From contig NC_134024.1 in assembly GCF_040712315.1 (NCBI RefSeq), positions 5,727,158-5,791,157 on the forward strand: a stretch of 64,000 nucleotides of DNA, in the 5' to 3' direction. A model generated the notes under the pieces. It searched no databases, was not told the DNA's origin, and saw nothing but the letters and a program-made list of their open reading frames with translations. The stretch's first letter is position 1. Each line of letters opens with the position of its first letter. This document shows, piece by piece, positions 10,545 through 21,985 of this stretch. Both the position numbers and the translations under genes were made by a program. This DNA is from Castanea sativa (taxonomy: Eukaryota; Streptophyta; Magnoliopsida; Fagales; Fagaceae).

Positions 10545-11070
10545 GTGAAGTGGACTAAACCCCCTCCCAAGTTGGGTGAAGTTAATAGTGATGGGTCAGT
10601 GTGTGGGAATTCTAAGATTATGTTTGGCATTGGTTGAAAAATGCAGCTTTTTATTATTTAGCTTATTTTTGCTATTATTCAGCTTATTTTTACTACTATT
10701 CATGAGCCTTGTTGTACTTTTTAGTACTATTTATGGGTCTCACTGTATTATTTCAATTAGCTTTCAGTTTTATTTACAGTACTTTTAGCAAAAAAATTTC
10801 AGTTTCAGCTAAATAAACTGTTTTCAAATGGACTCTAAGTTGGCTGCTGGTGGTGGGGTCCTTCTAGGGATAAGTTATGATATTACGGTTGAGCTATGGG
10901 CCCTTGAAGATGGCCTATCTTGTTTATATGCTTTCTAACTTGTCCTTTAAAAATCTTATGTTGATTGCAGGAACCTGGCGAGAATCTTTACTAATTGCAC
11001 AATGTCGCATGTTTATAGAAACTAATAGATGTGTTGACAGCGTAGCTAAAATAAGACTTCATAATTAATA
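10545..11070 (+). pseudogene. LINE RNase H domain split by a small insertion
   Basis: Before the insertion one frame reads VKWTKPPPKLGEVNSDGS, the typical start of the plant LINE RNase H domain (W-x-PP then N-x-DGS). After about 230 bp of unrelated AT-rich DNA it resumes as KLAAGGGVLLGISYD, and near 11010 ends with CRMFIETNRCVDSVAK, the VYRETNRCADALAK motif. In-frame stops make it a pseudogene. Confidence 0.65.
10611..10838. mobile_element. MITE-like insertion inside the LINE RNase H remnant
   Basis: Sits exactly between the two halves of a recognisable RNase H reading. Flanking ATTCTAAG and ACTCTAAG look like an 8-bp target duplication with one mismatch, which fits hAT-type elements. The inside is T-rich with repeated TTATTTAGCTTATTTT-like words, and both ends contain GTTTGG/CAAATGG-type words. 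It encodes nothing. Confidence 0.5.
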
Positions 11071-11520
11071 TTGTTACGTTTAAAGCCATGCAACGAATAA
11101 GTTTGTGAAAATAGAATAATGGGCAAAAAAAGCCCTACAAAGACGTTTATGGAAAACCTAGGATTGTAGCTAAGGAGGGCTCATTAAAGATTATAATGGG
11201 CAATGTATTAAAGGTTTTTGGCAAGATACATGGGTAATACCAATATCATCACCACTGAAATCTTGACTCTAGTGTGTGGTTCAGTTGATACTTTATTCTT
11301 CTACAAATGCTTTTATGGAACCTAGCTTTCACTAATTGCAGGAACCTGTTCCATTACTTCTATACTATACCCAACAAACAAATTAAGCATGTCTTTCAAG
11401 GAGCTAACGAGTGTATTAATGCACCTGCTAATATAATAACTACTTTGTTATCTAATTATGTGTCTTCTGTTGAGCATGATATACTTATTAATAGAGCTAA
11501 ACTATTATATATTCTTTGTT
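11071..11520 (+). pseudogene. Second LINE remnant, empty-site partner of 1045-2170
   Basis: Colinear with 1045-1159 plus 1652-2037 but without the hAT and TAGRAAGCAC insertions. Part reads FTNCRNLFHYFYTIPNKQ then IKHVFQGANECINAPAN, again the end of a LINE RNase H domain. Frames are disrupted. Its main value is as a reference for dating the insertions at 855, 1160 and 2038. Confidence 0.55.
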
Positions 11521-11545
11521 TACCCCCCCCCCACCCCTGACCACC

Positions 11546-12417
11546 CAGTTGCCTCCTTTACCCCATCCTTGGAAAGGGAAGGGTTTAATGATGGACCCTG
11601 GTCTCGTCTCTAAGAAGCGCACCGTCCTCCTCCACAAGGATTCGCAGTACGCCATTGGGCAACTTTCATTTATCATCAAGGCTGATGATTACGAGGACTT
11701 AGGCAACCATGCAACTGAGGTTATGGGGGAGATGGGCCTCTTTAGCCTGGCACAGGTATGCATCCGTCCTTCTTTCTTTCCTGTTGCTTCATTACCTTTG
11801 TTACTAATGATGTTTTGTTTTTCTCAGGAGGTGCTTATGATGAAGGGCCTAATGGACCATTGCATGGCCCGAGAGCAACTGGTGGATCGTCTCAAAGAGA
11901 GGGCTAAGACCACGGAGATGGGGCTTCGTAAGCTTAATGCCTAGAAGGATGTTCAGATCAAGAAACTTGACTTGATGAAGAAAGCTTTAAAGGAGTCAGA
12001 GGAGCAAACTGAGGTGCACACAAAGGTTCTTAAGGACAAGGAGGGGAAGTCTCCTCGCTAAAGAAGCAAGTTTGTCACGCCAAGGAGGATGCGGTACGCC
12101 TTCCTATATAAGCTAGGCGGTTGTTTTGCCGATGACTTCAACGACTGCCTCTGTCAGGTTAAGGCATTCTTCCCAGATATAGACTTGTTCCAGATTTCAA
12201 TTGAAATCATGGCCCAAAACCCTAGCTCGACCCGTCGGCCTCGAAGGCACTGACGAATTGTTTATGGACGACCTTACTCCCAACAATCAAGGTGACGGAG
12301 AGGCCTGCTCTTCATGACGATCAGGTGAAATCCGTTGAGGATGAGACCTGTCCTCTTAAAGAAGCCAAGATGGTTGATAAAGAGAAGGATGAGGAGACCC
12401 CTGTTGATCAATCATAA
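11546..12417 (+). pseudogene. Antisense ORF (aORF) fragment of element 1
   Basis: Runs opposite to gag-pol. One exon reads ALGQL-like text (DSQYAIGQLSFIIKADDYE...) up to 11755 (donor CAG/GTATGC). A second starts at 11828 after TTTTTCTCAG and reads EVLMMKGLMDHCMAREQLVD, a heptad-rich coiled coil. It then meets TAG at 11942 and a frameshift near 12055 before FADDFNDCLCQVKAFFPDID and an acidic tail ending at TAA 12415-12417. The second element carries a comparable antisense protein. The function of such Tat antisense ORFs is not established. This copy lacks its 5' part and is a pseudogene. Confidence 0.6.
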
Positions 12418-12644
12418 ATTTTTGAATTGTCATCGTTATCTTTTTAATCTTTTTCCCCTTTTTTTCTTGTAAAAATTCCTGGGAGAACAAAATTCATGTT
12501 ATTATTACAATCGCCCATTGTTTTTGGGTTTTGGATGTAAACATTTACCCTCCATGGGCCTTTATCTACTATGTTTTTATATTTGTTAAGCACACCCATT
12601 CATTCATAAACTTAGCAATCTTTGAATTTAATAAATACCCGTCT

Positions 12645-13235
12645 ATAATACAGGTTTAGAAGGCACTCGTCGAGATGCATCTGTCCACATAGGGACAGCG
12701 CACCTTTAAGGCGTCCCCGAGATGTACCATCCCGATAAGGACATGGTAATTTTCAAAGCATCCTGTGAGATGCACCATCCACGTATTTATGTAGTAAATT
12801 TTAAGGCATCCCTTGGGATGTATCTGTCCTTTTAAGGACTTGGTAAATTTCAAAGCATCCTTTGAGATGCACTGTCCATGTGTGGACGTAGTAAATTTTA
12901 AGGCATCCCTTGGGATGTATCCGTCCTCTTAAGGTCTTGGTAAATTTCAAAGCATCCTTTGAGATGCATCGTCCACGTATGGACGTAGTAAATTTTAAGG
13001 CATCCCTTGGGATGTATCCGTCCTCTTAAGGACTTGGTAAATTTCAAAGCATCCTTTGAGATGCATCGTCCACGTATGGACGTAGTAAATTTTAAGGCAT
13101 CCCTTGGGATGTATCCGTCCTCTTAAGGACTTGGTAAATTTCAAAGCATCCTTGGGATGCATCCGTCCACGTATGGACGTGGTAAATTTTAAGGCATCCC
13201 TTGGGATGTATCCATCCACGTATGGACTTTAATAA
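12645..13235. repeat. 97-bp dimeric tandem array with palindromes
   Basis: Phase-locked copies of AAGGCATCCCTTGGGATG start at 12803, 12900, 12997, 13094 and 13191, exactly 97 bp apart, with more diverged units to the left. Each unit is two similar halves of about 48 bp. Each half carries short inverted repeats: CATCCCTTGGGATG, GCATCCTTTGAGATGC, CGTCCACGTATGGACG and GTCCTCTTAAGGAC. It lies between integrase and the antisense ORF. Confidence 0.9.
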
Positions 13236-13527
13236 TAGATGCATTTTTGTAGAGACTTATATACACACGACATATTTGAATAACTTCTCTTATTATGGTC
13301 AATAAGTGCATAAGCCAAAAAAATTTCTTCGAAAAAGTAAAAAGCTGCCCTTTGGGCTTAAAAATTATTGTAGATAATAAAAATTAATTGAAAAAAAATA
13401 AACTGGAAATGAGGAATGGTGCTCTACGTGCCGTTGTCTACTAGTAGTATTTCTTTAGGTGCTGGGGGTTCCATGGATTGTGTAACTTTCGTCCGTCGAG
13501 TGTTTCCAGGTGATAGGTGTATTTCCT

Positions 13528-14460
13528 CTACCACGAAGTGATTCTATAAGGTCCTTCCCAATTGGGTCCTACCTTTCCTTGGGAGGGATCTCTTGTAGCA
13601 CCCATCACCTTACTCAAGACAGGATCTCCAACTTGAAAATCCCTGTGTTTTATTCTGGAATTGTAGTGCTTGGCCATGAAGTCCTGGTATCGTGCTAACC
13701 TTTGTTCGCTTGTCGCTCTGACCTCGTCCACTAAGTCCAGTTGTAGGCACATGGCCTCGTCATTCCTGCTCTCATCATGGTTCTCCACCCTGTAGCTTGT
13801 GAGTTCGACTTTAGTGAGAATAACGGTGTCGCTCCCATATGCTAGTCGAAAGTGTGTTTCTCTTGTAAGTGATTTGGCCATCGTCTTGTACGCCCACAAT
13901 ACACTTGGAAGCTCGTCGGGCCATATGCCATTTACCCCCTCGAGCTGAGTCTTGATGATATTGAGTAAGAATCAATTCGTGACCTCAACTTGCCGGTTGG
14001 CCTAAGGGTGTGCGGGTGAGGAGTAGTGATTCTTGATCCCCAATTGTGAGCAAAAATCCCTGAACGGTTCGTTGTCGAACTGCTTTCCGTTGTCCGAAAC
14101 CAAGACTCTAGGGATCCCGTACTTGCAGATGATGTTTCTCCAAACGAAGCTTCGTACGTTTTTCTCCTTGATGGTGGTTAGGGCTTCAGCTTCTAACCAT
14201 TTGGTAAAGTAATCTGTGCTGACTACTAGGAACTTTAGTTGCCTTATTGCTGTTGGGAATGAGCCCATGATGTCCAACCCCTATTAGGCAAAAGGCCATG
14301 GGGCCGTCATCGGAGTGAGCTCTTCTGTTGGCTGTCTGATGATGTTGTTGAACTTCTGACACTTGTCGCAAGCTTTGACATAGGCTTAGGCATCCTTCTG
14401 CATGGTAAGCCAATAGTATCCTGCTCGAATCAGCTTGTGTCTAGTGATCGTTACCTTGAA
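13528..14460 (-). pseudogene. Integrase of element 1
   Basis: Reading leftward: CDKCQ zinc-finger remnant near 14365, GLDIMGSFP, STDYFTKWLEAEA (first catalytic Asp), VLVSDNGKQFDN (second Asp), SSPAHP, a stop, then RQVEVTN (the Glu region), and a C-terminal chromatin/DNA-binding part ending GPNWEGPYRI. In-frame stops occur at the Gln of the MQKDAQ motif, before GLDIMG, and at the Gln after AHP. The usual job is to insert the cDNA into the host chromosome. This copy is dead. Confidence 0.8.
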
Positions 14461-14726
14461 TGGTTCCCGCAGATTTCTTCATGAACTTTTCTCATGACAT
14501 AATCGGCTTTTTCAGGGCTTAGGCATCTTAGGTATGGTCGGGAGAAACCTCTTTCAAAGAAGACATCCTTTATCAGGACGAATTGTACCGCTTGAACCTT
14601 CAACTTCCTTGTGGCCTCCATACCGTCAGGTAATGTTCCGTCTTTCAGGTAGGAGACTATTGGTGTGGTTCAATTACTTTCGGAACCTATCTCCTGCACA
14701 CTGATGCCATCTATTAAAGCTGAAAG

Positions 14727-15560
14727 CTAGAAAAAATAAAGTACCTTACTGGGGATGAGCATGTGTTCTGCTGATGCGGCCTTAGCAAGACGGTTGACAT
14801 GCTCGTTCTCTTCCCTTGGGATTTGAACAAACTTGGCTTGAAGGTCATCCACCCGTTTCCTTTCTTGCTCTGGGTATTTCTTCATCCTTTCACCTTTGCA
14901 TTTGTAATCACTATTCACCTGACTTATGACTACATGAAAATCGTAATAAACAACCACACTTGTGGCCCCTACTACTTTGGTAAGATCCAGTCCTGTCACC
15001 AGAGCTTCATACTCCGCCTCATTGTTGGTCGTAGGAAAGTCGAGACGAACCATGCATTTAATATTGTCTCCTTTTTGAGAGTGGAGTACTATATCTGCTT
15101 TGTCAGCCTACATGTTGGACGATCCGTCCATGTGGATACTCCACTAAGGATGCTCTTCTGCCCTCTGGCCTTCCATATTAGTGAATTCTGTAATGAAGTC
15201 AGCGACCACTTGTCCCTTCATGGTAGTACGCGGTTCGTACTATACGTTGAATTCACTCAACTCAATAGCCCATAGTGCCATCCGTCCTATGGCTTCAGGA
15301 TTACTCATTGCTCTCCGTAGAGGCTTGTCTATCAGAATGATCACAGTGTAGGCCTAGAAATACGGTTTGAGATTGTAAGCTGCAGTTACTATGGCGAAGG
15401 CTAGCTTCTCCATTGGGGGCTACCTCTCCTCTATGCCTCAGAGTGCTCTGCTATTGTAGTATACAGGCTTCTACACCCTATCTTCTTCTCTGACCAATGC
15501 TACATTGACGGCAGCTAGAGAGATAGCGAGGTAAAGAAATAACTCTTCTCCATCTTTGGA
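14727..15560 (-). pseudogene. RNase H of element 1
   Basis: Contains FPTTNNEAEYEALVTGLDL (the Glu of the active site in NNEAEYEA), and VVVYYDFHVVISQVNSDYKC where the family has SDSQLVV-x-Q, so an Asp-Ser is changed. It is followed by REENEHVNRLAKAAS. Upstream (to 15560) the connection to reverse transcriptase is broken by stops. RNase H removes the RNA strand during reverse transcription. Decayed. Confidence 0.7.
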
Positions 15561-15639
15561 AGGACATAAAAATGGCGGGGAGGAGAGATATTCTTTTAAG
15601 TCCTTAAATGCTTGTTGGCACTCGGCCGTCCACTCAAAG

Positions 15640-16610
15640 GACTTCTTCAATGTGTGAAAGAAAGGAAGGCGTTGTCCATTGCCCTTGATACAAACCTATT
15701 CAGCATCGCTACCTTGCCATTAAGGCTTTGCACCTTTTTAATGTTCCTGGGTGGTGCCATCTCCATTATGGCTTGAATCTTGTCTAGGTTGATTTCAATG
15801 CCCTTTTGAGACACCATGAACTCTAGGAATTTTCCGACCGTTACTCCAAATGCGCATTTACTTAGATTAAGTTTCATGTTGTAAGAGCGGAGGGTATCGA
15901 AAGTCTCCTTAAGGTTGTCCAGATGGTCATCTTCCCGTCGACTTATCACTACCATGTCGTCCACATAGACTTGGACATTCCTCCTAATCTAATGTGCAAA
16001 TATTTTGTTTGTTAGCCTTTGATACGTTGCGCCCACGTTCTTGAAACCAAATGGCATCACTTTGTAGCAAAAGAGGCCTTGGTTGGTGACGAATAAGGTC
16101 TTCTCCTGATCAACCTCGTCTAGCTTGATCTGGTTGTAACTAGAAAACACATCCATGAAGCTCAACAACTAGTGTCTTGCTGTTGAGTCAACCAGGACAT
16201 CAATCTGCGAGAGTGGGTAGCTATCTTTGGGGCATGCCTTATTTAAGCCTATGAAGTCTACACACATCCTCCATTTTCCATTGGCTTTCTTGACCATCAC
16301 CACGTTGGCCAGCCAATTGGGGTAGTATACTTCTCGTATGAACTCTGCTTCCTACAATTTGTGAACTTCTTCTGCTATAGCCTTGTCTCGCTCCTGGGCT
16401 AACATTCGTTTCTTCTATTGGATAGGGGAAAAAGAGGGTAATACATTCAACTTGTAAACCATGACCGAAGGGTTAATCCCGGGCATGTCTTTGTGGCTCC
16501 AAGCAAAGACATCCTAGTTCTTTCTTAGGAATGTTGTGAGTGCTTGACGGACTGGGGGGCTAGCAAAGGGTGCCGATCCTAGTCATTTGCTTAGGTTTGG
16601 AGTCATCAAG
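15640..16610 (-). pseudogene. Reverse transcriptase of element 1
   Basis: The catalytic motif reads YVDDMVVIS (just right of 15960) and is followed by the conserved LNLSKCAFGV and KGIEINLDKIQAI segments. Upstream on the - strand are RMCVDFI-like and FLMVKKANGKWRMC-like readings, interrupted by stops. It would copy the element RNA into DNA. Broken frames show it is inactive. Confidence 0.75.
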
Positions 16611-16789
16611 GAGTATCTCTTTCAACCCTTCAACGGGCTCTGTAACCGTTTGTTGTTCTTCTATGCTTGTGGTCTATAAGTGGTCGTCCATCTCCAACAT
16701 TGCTATGTCACACTCGCGCGCCACTTGCTCCATGTACCTCTCCTACTCTGTACTCAATGGGGAACTTGATCATCAGGTGATAGGTTAAA

Positions 16790-17240
16790 GTTACGGCCTT
16801 CCATGAATTTAGGATAGGACAACCCAGTATGGAATTGTAAGCAGACGAACAGTTGACGACATGGAATGTAACATTCTTAGTAATTTGTTAAGGGTAATCA
16901 CCAACCGTCACGGGCATTATGACTACATCGAAGGGGTGTACTTTCATTCCTCTGAACCCAATGAGCGGTGCATTGGTCGGTACGAGCCATTCTCTCTTGA
17001 TCCTCATCTGCTGGAACGCCGAGTAATAAAGGATATCAGTAAAGCTTCCATTATCAACTAGGACTTGGTGTGTGTCGTAATCCTTTACTTGTATGCTAAC
17101 AATGAGCGCATCATCGTGTGGGTGGTAGAGACATCGAGAATCTTCCTCTGAGAACCCAATCATGGGGTTGTCGACCCGTGCCATCTTTGGAATGAAAACC
17201 GTTAGCTGGACGCTCTGAACCATCCTTAGGTAAGTCTTAC
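16790..17240 (-). pseudogene. Aspartic protease region of element 1
   Basis: HPHDDALIVSIQVKDYDTHQ leads into VLVDNGSFTDILY, the position of the D-[ST]-G-[AS] protease motif; Tat elements often have a VD-x-GSSADIL form, so DNGS is near normal. It is followed by PLIGFRGMKVHPFDVVIMP and the FHVVNCSSAYN segment usual between protease and reverse transcriptase. Frame breaks at both ends. Confidence 0.65.
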
Positions 17241-17631
17241 GTGCCTTTCTAGACGAATCGGAAGCTGCGGTGCCCCCTACAATTATCCTTTTGTCTCCTA
17301 GGGGTGGCTTGGGGCACTCGTTATCCCTTCTTGTAGCTTGCTCCTATAGTGGGTCTGCCCTTTCTTTGCTGATGAATCATAGTAGTTTCCCTTGTCTGAT
17401 AAGGGCTTCAATCTATTGCTTTAAGTCATAGCATTCAGATGTGTTGTGACCGTGATCCCAATGAAAATGGCAATACTTGTCTTTGGACCTCTTGCTGGGA
17501 TCTCCTTTCAACTTGCCAGACCACGTCAAGGTTATATCGTCCTTGATCTACATCAATACCTGAACAATCGAGGCAGTCAGCGGGGTGAAGTTGGTGAACC
17601 TTCTTGTGGGGGGCTTGGAGTGCCTATCCTC

Positions 17632-18577
17632 TTATCTGTCTCTAGTCCTAGTCATCTTCCATCCCCTGTCCTGCCATGCATCTTCTTGCCTTTCCCTCTT
17701 TTTGGGTTTCTCCTCTCGGGCCAGTAGCGCGTCTTCTGCGTTCATGTACTTCGTAACTCGATAAAGTACATTTGACATGGTCTTTGGGTCATTTTTGTAT
17801 AAAAATAACAAAAGCTTCCCCTTCCGCAGACCGTTGATGAATGTAGTAACAAGTATCTTGTCATTAGCTTTGTCTATCGAGAGGGCTTCCTTGTTAAAAC
17901 GGGTTATGTAAGACCTCAGCGTCTTGTCCTCCCATTGTTTGATCCTCCCATTGTTTGAAGGTACCAATGGAGTTGGGCGTCAATCTGCTGAACCACACCC
18001 TTGCAGGACCCTTCAGTGCAGTTGGGAAGGCTTGGCACATGATTTCGTCTACCACACCTTGTAAGTGCATGAGGGTTTTGAATGACTCTAGGTGGTCCAA
18101 GGGATCTTTTAACCCATCATAGGCTTCTATCATCGACATACGAAACTTTGCAGGAAGGGGGAATGAAGTGACGGGTGCTGTGAATGGCGAGTCCGTCCGG
18201 TGGACCAGCTTGTCAAGGTTGTTTGACACCCGCCCCTTGAGGGTGTTCATCATGAAGTCCATCCTCTCCTTCATCATCTGCATCTTTGCGACCATATGTA
18301 GTGGTGCCGTATTTGCGACGGATGGACAGCTAGTATCCTATAGCTCTTATATGCTCGGGGCATTGTTGCCTTTTGGTCCTACTCGGTCCCTTATTTCGGC
18401 TCTAATGCCCTCTTGCTCCTCTCCGTGACTGTTGCGCCCAACATCCCTTTAGCGCAGCTGTTCCTCTAGGTTATGGTTTTGCTTAGTAAGGCATTCCATA
18501 GCCGCGACTAGGGTCTGTACCTGTCTTTAAAGGGAAGTAGTGTGTGGTTCATCTCCGTTATTGTTTTTGGTTGCCAT
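17632..18577 (-). pseudogene. Gag of element 1, with internal deletion
   Basis: Start codon at 18577-18575 (MATKNNNGDE), a coiled segment (VAAMECLTKQNHNLEEQL), then the retrotransposon Gag core with FMSMIEAYDGLKDPLDHLES-like text and AFPTALKGPARVWFSRLTP. The usual region after SIGTF is missing and a duplicated TCCTCCCATTGTTTG word lies at the join (17935-17960). It continues in another frame as TLRSYITRFNKEALSIDKAND. Early stops are also present. Gag would form the virus-like particle. Confidence 0.75.
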
Positions 18578-18646
18578 TGAGCGAGTGACCACCATACAAC
18601 TCTTTATCTGGGAAGTGTGAAATGGCTACTATTGCTTTCTTGTTCC

Positions 18647-18667
18647 TTCCCACAGATGATGCCAAAA
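18647..18667 (-). promoter_or_regulatory. Primer-binding site of element 1
   Basis: On the - strand, directly after the LTR end, the sequence reads TTGGCATCATCTGTGGGAAG. This resembles the TTGGCGCCGTCTGTGGGAA leader common in plant Tat-type elements, with CpG-type losses. It fixes the LTR border at 18669. Confidence 0.65.
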
Positions 18668-18668
18668 T

Positions 18669-19269
18669 TGTCAGTGAGCCGCACAGTCCTCACGTGCTCT
18701 AGACAGAACCTACGAAACAGAATTAAGAAGACCTTGTAGAGAGTACTCGTGTAGTACCGGCCAAATACCCTCTGAAGGTTAAGTTAAAGAATTTCTACAA
18801 CTCTAGAATGCCAGAGCTAGGAGAATTACGCATATCTTGATTTGTGAGGGTTTTGGGTTTTTATAGTAGTGTAGAGTCGACCTTAATTTCTTGGTGGATA
18901 GGGTATTTTCTTGTAGGTAAGATCTTCATCAATATTCATAATTCACAAGATTATTTCCTTATAGGGATGCCTATAATTAAGGTGGGGAGTGTAGCACAAG
19001 ATGTTTCCATACCAGAATCCTTGGAGACTACCCATGCCATGTGGGTGCCATGTAGATGCTATAAGGGTGACACATGGCTTCAACAGACCGTCTCCTTTTT
19101 ATCTCTTCACTTAAAAGTGTCTGTTCATCTCCTTATCTTTCTGTCCGGGTCACAGATCCATCTACCAGCTTTTTTATACCAACTGTACCATCTCCTCTGG
19201 TTACTTTGTCTTTAAAGTCTGACCCTATTAATTCAATCTGTCTACCTTGGGATTTACCCCTATTAGTCA
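18669..19269 (-). repeat. 5' LTR of element 1 (right border uncertain)
   Basis: Begins TGTCAGTGAGCCGCACAG on the + strand next to the primer-binding site. The other border is placed at a CA near 19269 and is uncertain because no second LTR exists to compare. A - strand TATA box (CTATAAAAACC, 18857-18867) sits in the expected place for LTR-driven transcription of gag-pol. Confidence 0.55.
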
Positions 19270-21107
19270 CTCTCTTGGAATTGGAGAAAATTGGAGATAG
19301 AAAGAAAAACTAAGAAAAAAATAGAAGGGAGAAAGTGAGATAGAGAGAATGAGGAAAAAATTACAGATATAGATACATATTTGTACAGATTTGTTGGTTG
19401 TAACAACAATGTAGTTTTTTTGTTAATGAAGAAGAAAAGTGCTAGGAACAACAACTTCATTTTGTTGTCAATTGCAAAGTAAGCCAGAATCCTAAAAAGA
19501 ATATTCATAATTTTTTTAATGAATGAGCAAAATTTTTGGAACTGACACAATACTTTCAAAAAAATTCCACAACAAAATCTAGGTGACCAACTGTTAAAGG
19601 TAAATAAAAAAAATATTGTTAGTTGTGGGTCTAGATAAAAAGCCATTACACCTTGTGTCATATTATTATAAAAATATTGTGAAATTAAAATTAATATGAT
19701 CATATTCGAGCTTCAAGCTTATTTCAATTGAGTTCAAACAAAATTTAGGATTTGGGTGTTTAAAATTTTATTTTAGGGGGTCAAAATGAAAAAATTTTAA
19801 AAATTTTATTTATAAAAATTTTGATTAGGCCAGGTCAGGGGGTTCATTTGAACCCCCTGGCCTTAAGCAGTATAATGTAACTGTCTAAAAAAGAGCTGTC
19901 AATATTTCGAGAAAGTTCTCAATCATCAATACATCTCAGACAGCAGCAAAGATCCTACTTCCTGTTCGTCCGTATAAGTATATGTTTTTCAATAACTAAT
20001 TTATTTATGAGTTATGACATAGATTCTTATCTTATATTATGCATTCTTTATTATAAAGTACAAAGATTCGACATAGCACTCAAAACGCTATGCTACCCAC
20101 AAAAGTTTGGTCCCACACTAACCCTAGTGCTTCGAATGCAAGGGAAGAAGAAGAAAAATGATTTTTTTTTGGAAAAAAAAATGTTCACCAAAGGGGGAAC
20201 AGAGTTAAGTCAATACTGAAAAAAATAATTTGGGAGTAAAATTAGAGAGCACTAATTATGATTTTAAAGTACATTTTGAAACTTTGTTTTTTAATAGAAA
20301 CAAACACACATAGGGGAGAGGGAAAGATGTTCTAACACAAAGGCATACTAAAACTCCACTCAAAAGTCATGGTAACTTTTAAAGAAGGGAATGACAAGTT
20401 ATACTACACACAACACATATTTTTAAGTAATGTGAAACAATTACCCTTTTTTTTTTTTTGAGAAACAAACACACACACAGGGGAGAGTGAAAGAGATTCT
20501 AACACAAAGGCATACTACAACTCCATTCGAAAGCCATGAAGCAGAAGAATTATTCTCAAATTATGAAAATGTCCCATTAGTTTATGAAAATCTCTTAGGT
20601 AAAAAATTATTAATAACAGGTTAAAAAGTGATATCAGTAGTACATGTAATTAACTAGTAATAAAATGTCAATTAAAATTTTTCATAATAAATTTTTTTTT
20701 ATCTTCCTCAAAAAAAAGTTTTATTATGAAAATATTGTGAACATAATATAATTTTTATTTTTTTAAAAACACTACATATTCTCATTTAAATGACCTAATT
20801 TCCTTATTAAAATAGAATCTACTATTTTATTTATAAAGATTCAAATTTTTTTAATGTAGAATTATATTTTTCATACAATAAATAAGAGGAAAAAAAGTTT
20901 ACACCAAAAGTAGAAGTTAGTTTTTTTTTTGGCTGAAAATAGTAGAAGTTGATTTAATTTCATTTTTAAATTGTACCAAAATGGAGAATAGACTGCCTAT
21001 AGTGGTTCCACTTTAAGAATAGAAAATAAAAGGTCTGCGGAAAAAAGCACGAAACTCGAGTGAGCGCAAAAAAAGAAAACCAGAAAAATAATAGCCATAA
21101 ATTTTAA
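19270..21107. other. AT-rich spacer, no gene seen
   Basis: Long A/T runs and open frames without protein character. Two things stand out: a repeat of about 78 bp at 20297-20375 and 20463-20540 (GGGGAGAG-GAAAGA, AACACAAAGGCATACTA), offset about 166 bp, and a word of about 65 bp at 19930-19997 that recurs at 24060-24130. The GGGGGTTC..GAACCCCC palindrome near 19835-19860 is a possible hairpin. Confidence 0.6.
19930..19997 (+). repeat. Dispersed repeat, copy 1 (CAGACAGCAGCAAAGATCC)
   Basis: CATCTCAGACAGCAGCAAAG followed by ATCCTACTTCCTGTTCGTCCGT and TTTTTCAATAACTA. The same string with few changes stands at 24060-24130, just before NAC copy B. Role unknown. It could be a remnant of a transcribed leader or of one element whose two ends now frame 4.1 kb. 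Confidence 0.6.
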
Positions 21108-21271
21108 GGGTCCCGTTAATATGTGTTTTAATGGCACACATTAAGACATTCATTTTTGAAAAAATATTTTCGAGAATTGAAAAAGCTGTCAATACTTTTT
21201 CAATTTTTGAGAAAATTTTTCTAAAAATAATTAATTATTGTGTGCTCTTAGGGCACACATTAACAAAATCC
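21108..21271. mobile_element. 164-bp MULE-like MITE with 9-bp target duplication
   Basis: Starts GGGTCCCGTTAATATGTG and ends TGTGTTAAC-type text whose reverse complement is GGATTTTGTTAATGTGTG. An inner word GGCACACATTAA is also inverted. Exact 9-bp duplications AAATTTTAA flank it at 21099-21107 and 21272-21280. A 9-bp duplication and G-starting ends fit Mutator-like elements. Non-coding. Confidence 0.75.
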
Positions 21272-21985
21272 AAATTTTAATACCACCTAAATGCTAAATC
21301 TTATACTGTTATCAATCATTCAAAAAATAGTTCTAATCAATAATTTATTTATAATACGAGTTCTAGTTAACTTGATTAGTAAAGTTTTTTTTGTATTCAT
21401 AAAAAAGAAAAATCGCGTATTCTAATAAGTATTATCGTTTCCTGAAAAAAAAAAAAAAAAAAAGGGATATTTATCTTATATTGGTTATGTGTGTTAAAGT
21501 TTCAGTCCTTGTAACCCCAAACTACTACTACAAAGGTTAGACCCTTATAGTGGTATTCTGGTTATGTAATATATTATAAGCCTGTTTAAAAAACTCTATA
21601 TACTACTTTCGTGTTTTTGTGTTCTAATAAGTATTACTATTTCATAAAAAAAAAAAAAAATCAAAGCATGTCAACTTTTTGATTGACTTTATAATATCAT
21701 GTCATATAAGGCTTAAGCTTTTGAAGTTTCACAATTATATAATAGAATTTCGACACATCATATATATATATATAAATGATAGAATACATAGTTTCATATA
21801 TAAATACAATTATAATAAATAAATACTTACTAATAATTTTAGACAAATTAATAATTAGTATTATTATTATCAAATTTTTATTTAAAAATATTAAAATAGA
21901 AAAAAAATCATAATATGTTCTCGTGCTTACGAGATACCATAATATTGACCAAATATCCATAATCATATTTTTACCACACTAATTT
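21272..21985. other. AT-rich spacer
   Basis: No gene seen. Contains A runs (21446-21463, 21645-21660) and a repeated TTCTAATAAGTATTA word at about 21419 and 21623. A - strand frame of 89 codons is composed almost only of Ile, Tyr, Leu and Lys and is not credible. Confidence 0.6.

Larger units (their letters stand above)
11521..19269 (-). mobile_element. Decayed Tat-lineage Ty3/gypsy retrotransposon (element 1)
   Basis: On the - strand, in order from right to left: LTR (about 18669-19269), primer-binding site, gag, protease, reverse transcriptase, RNase H, integrase, a 97-bp tandem array, then an antisense + strand coiled-coil ORF. This order (pol, then non-coding repeats, then an antisense ORF) is known from the Tat/Retand group of plant Ty3/gypsy elements. 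The left end is cut at about 11521 next to LINE debris: no second LTR and no N-terminal part of the antisense ORF was found. Frames contain many stops, so it cannot be autonomous. Confidence 0.8.

Noticed and set aside
12645..13235. CRISPR-like array of palindromic repeats
   Set aside because: Contiguous tandem units without unique spacers in a plant genome; element-internal repeat instead.
14799..15275. 158-codon + strand frame
   Set aside because: Shadow of the RNase H region of element 1 on the other strand.
19263..19703. 146-codon - strand frame with hydrophobic stretches
   Set aside because: AT-rich composition explains Phe/Ile/Leu/Lys content; no family resemblance, no neighbouring exons.
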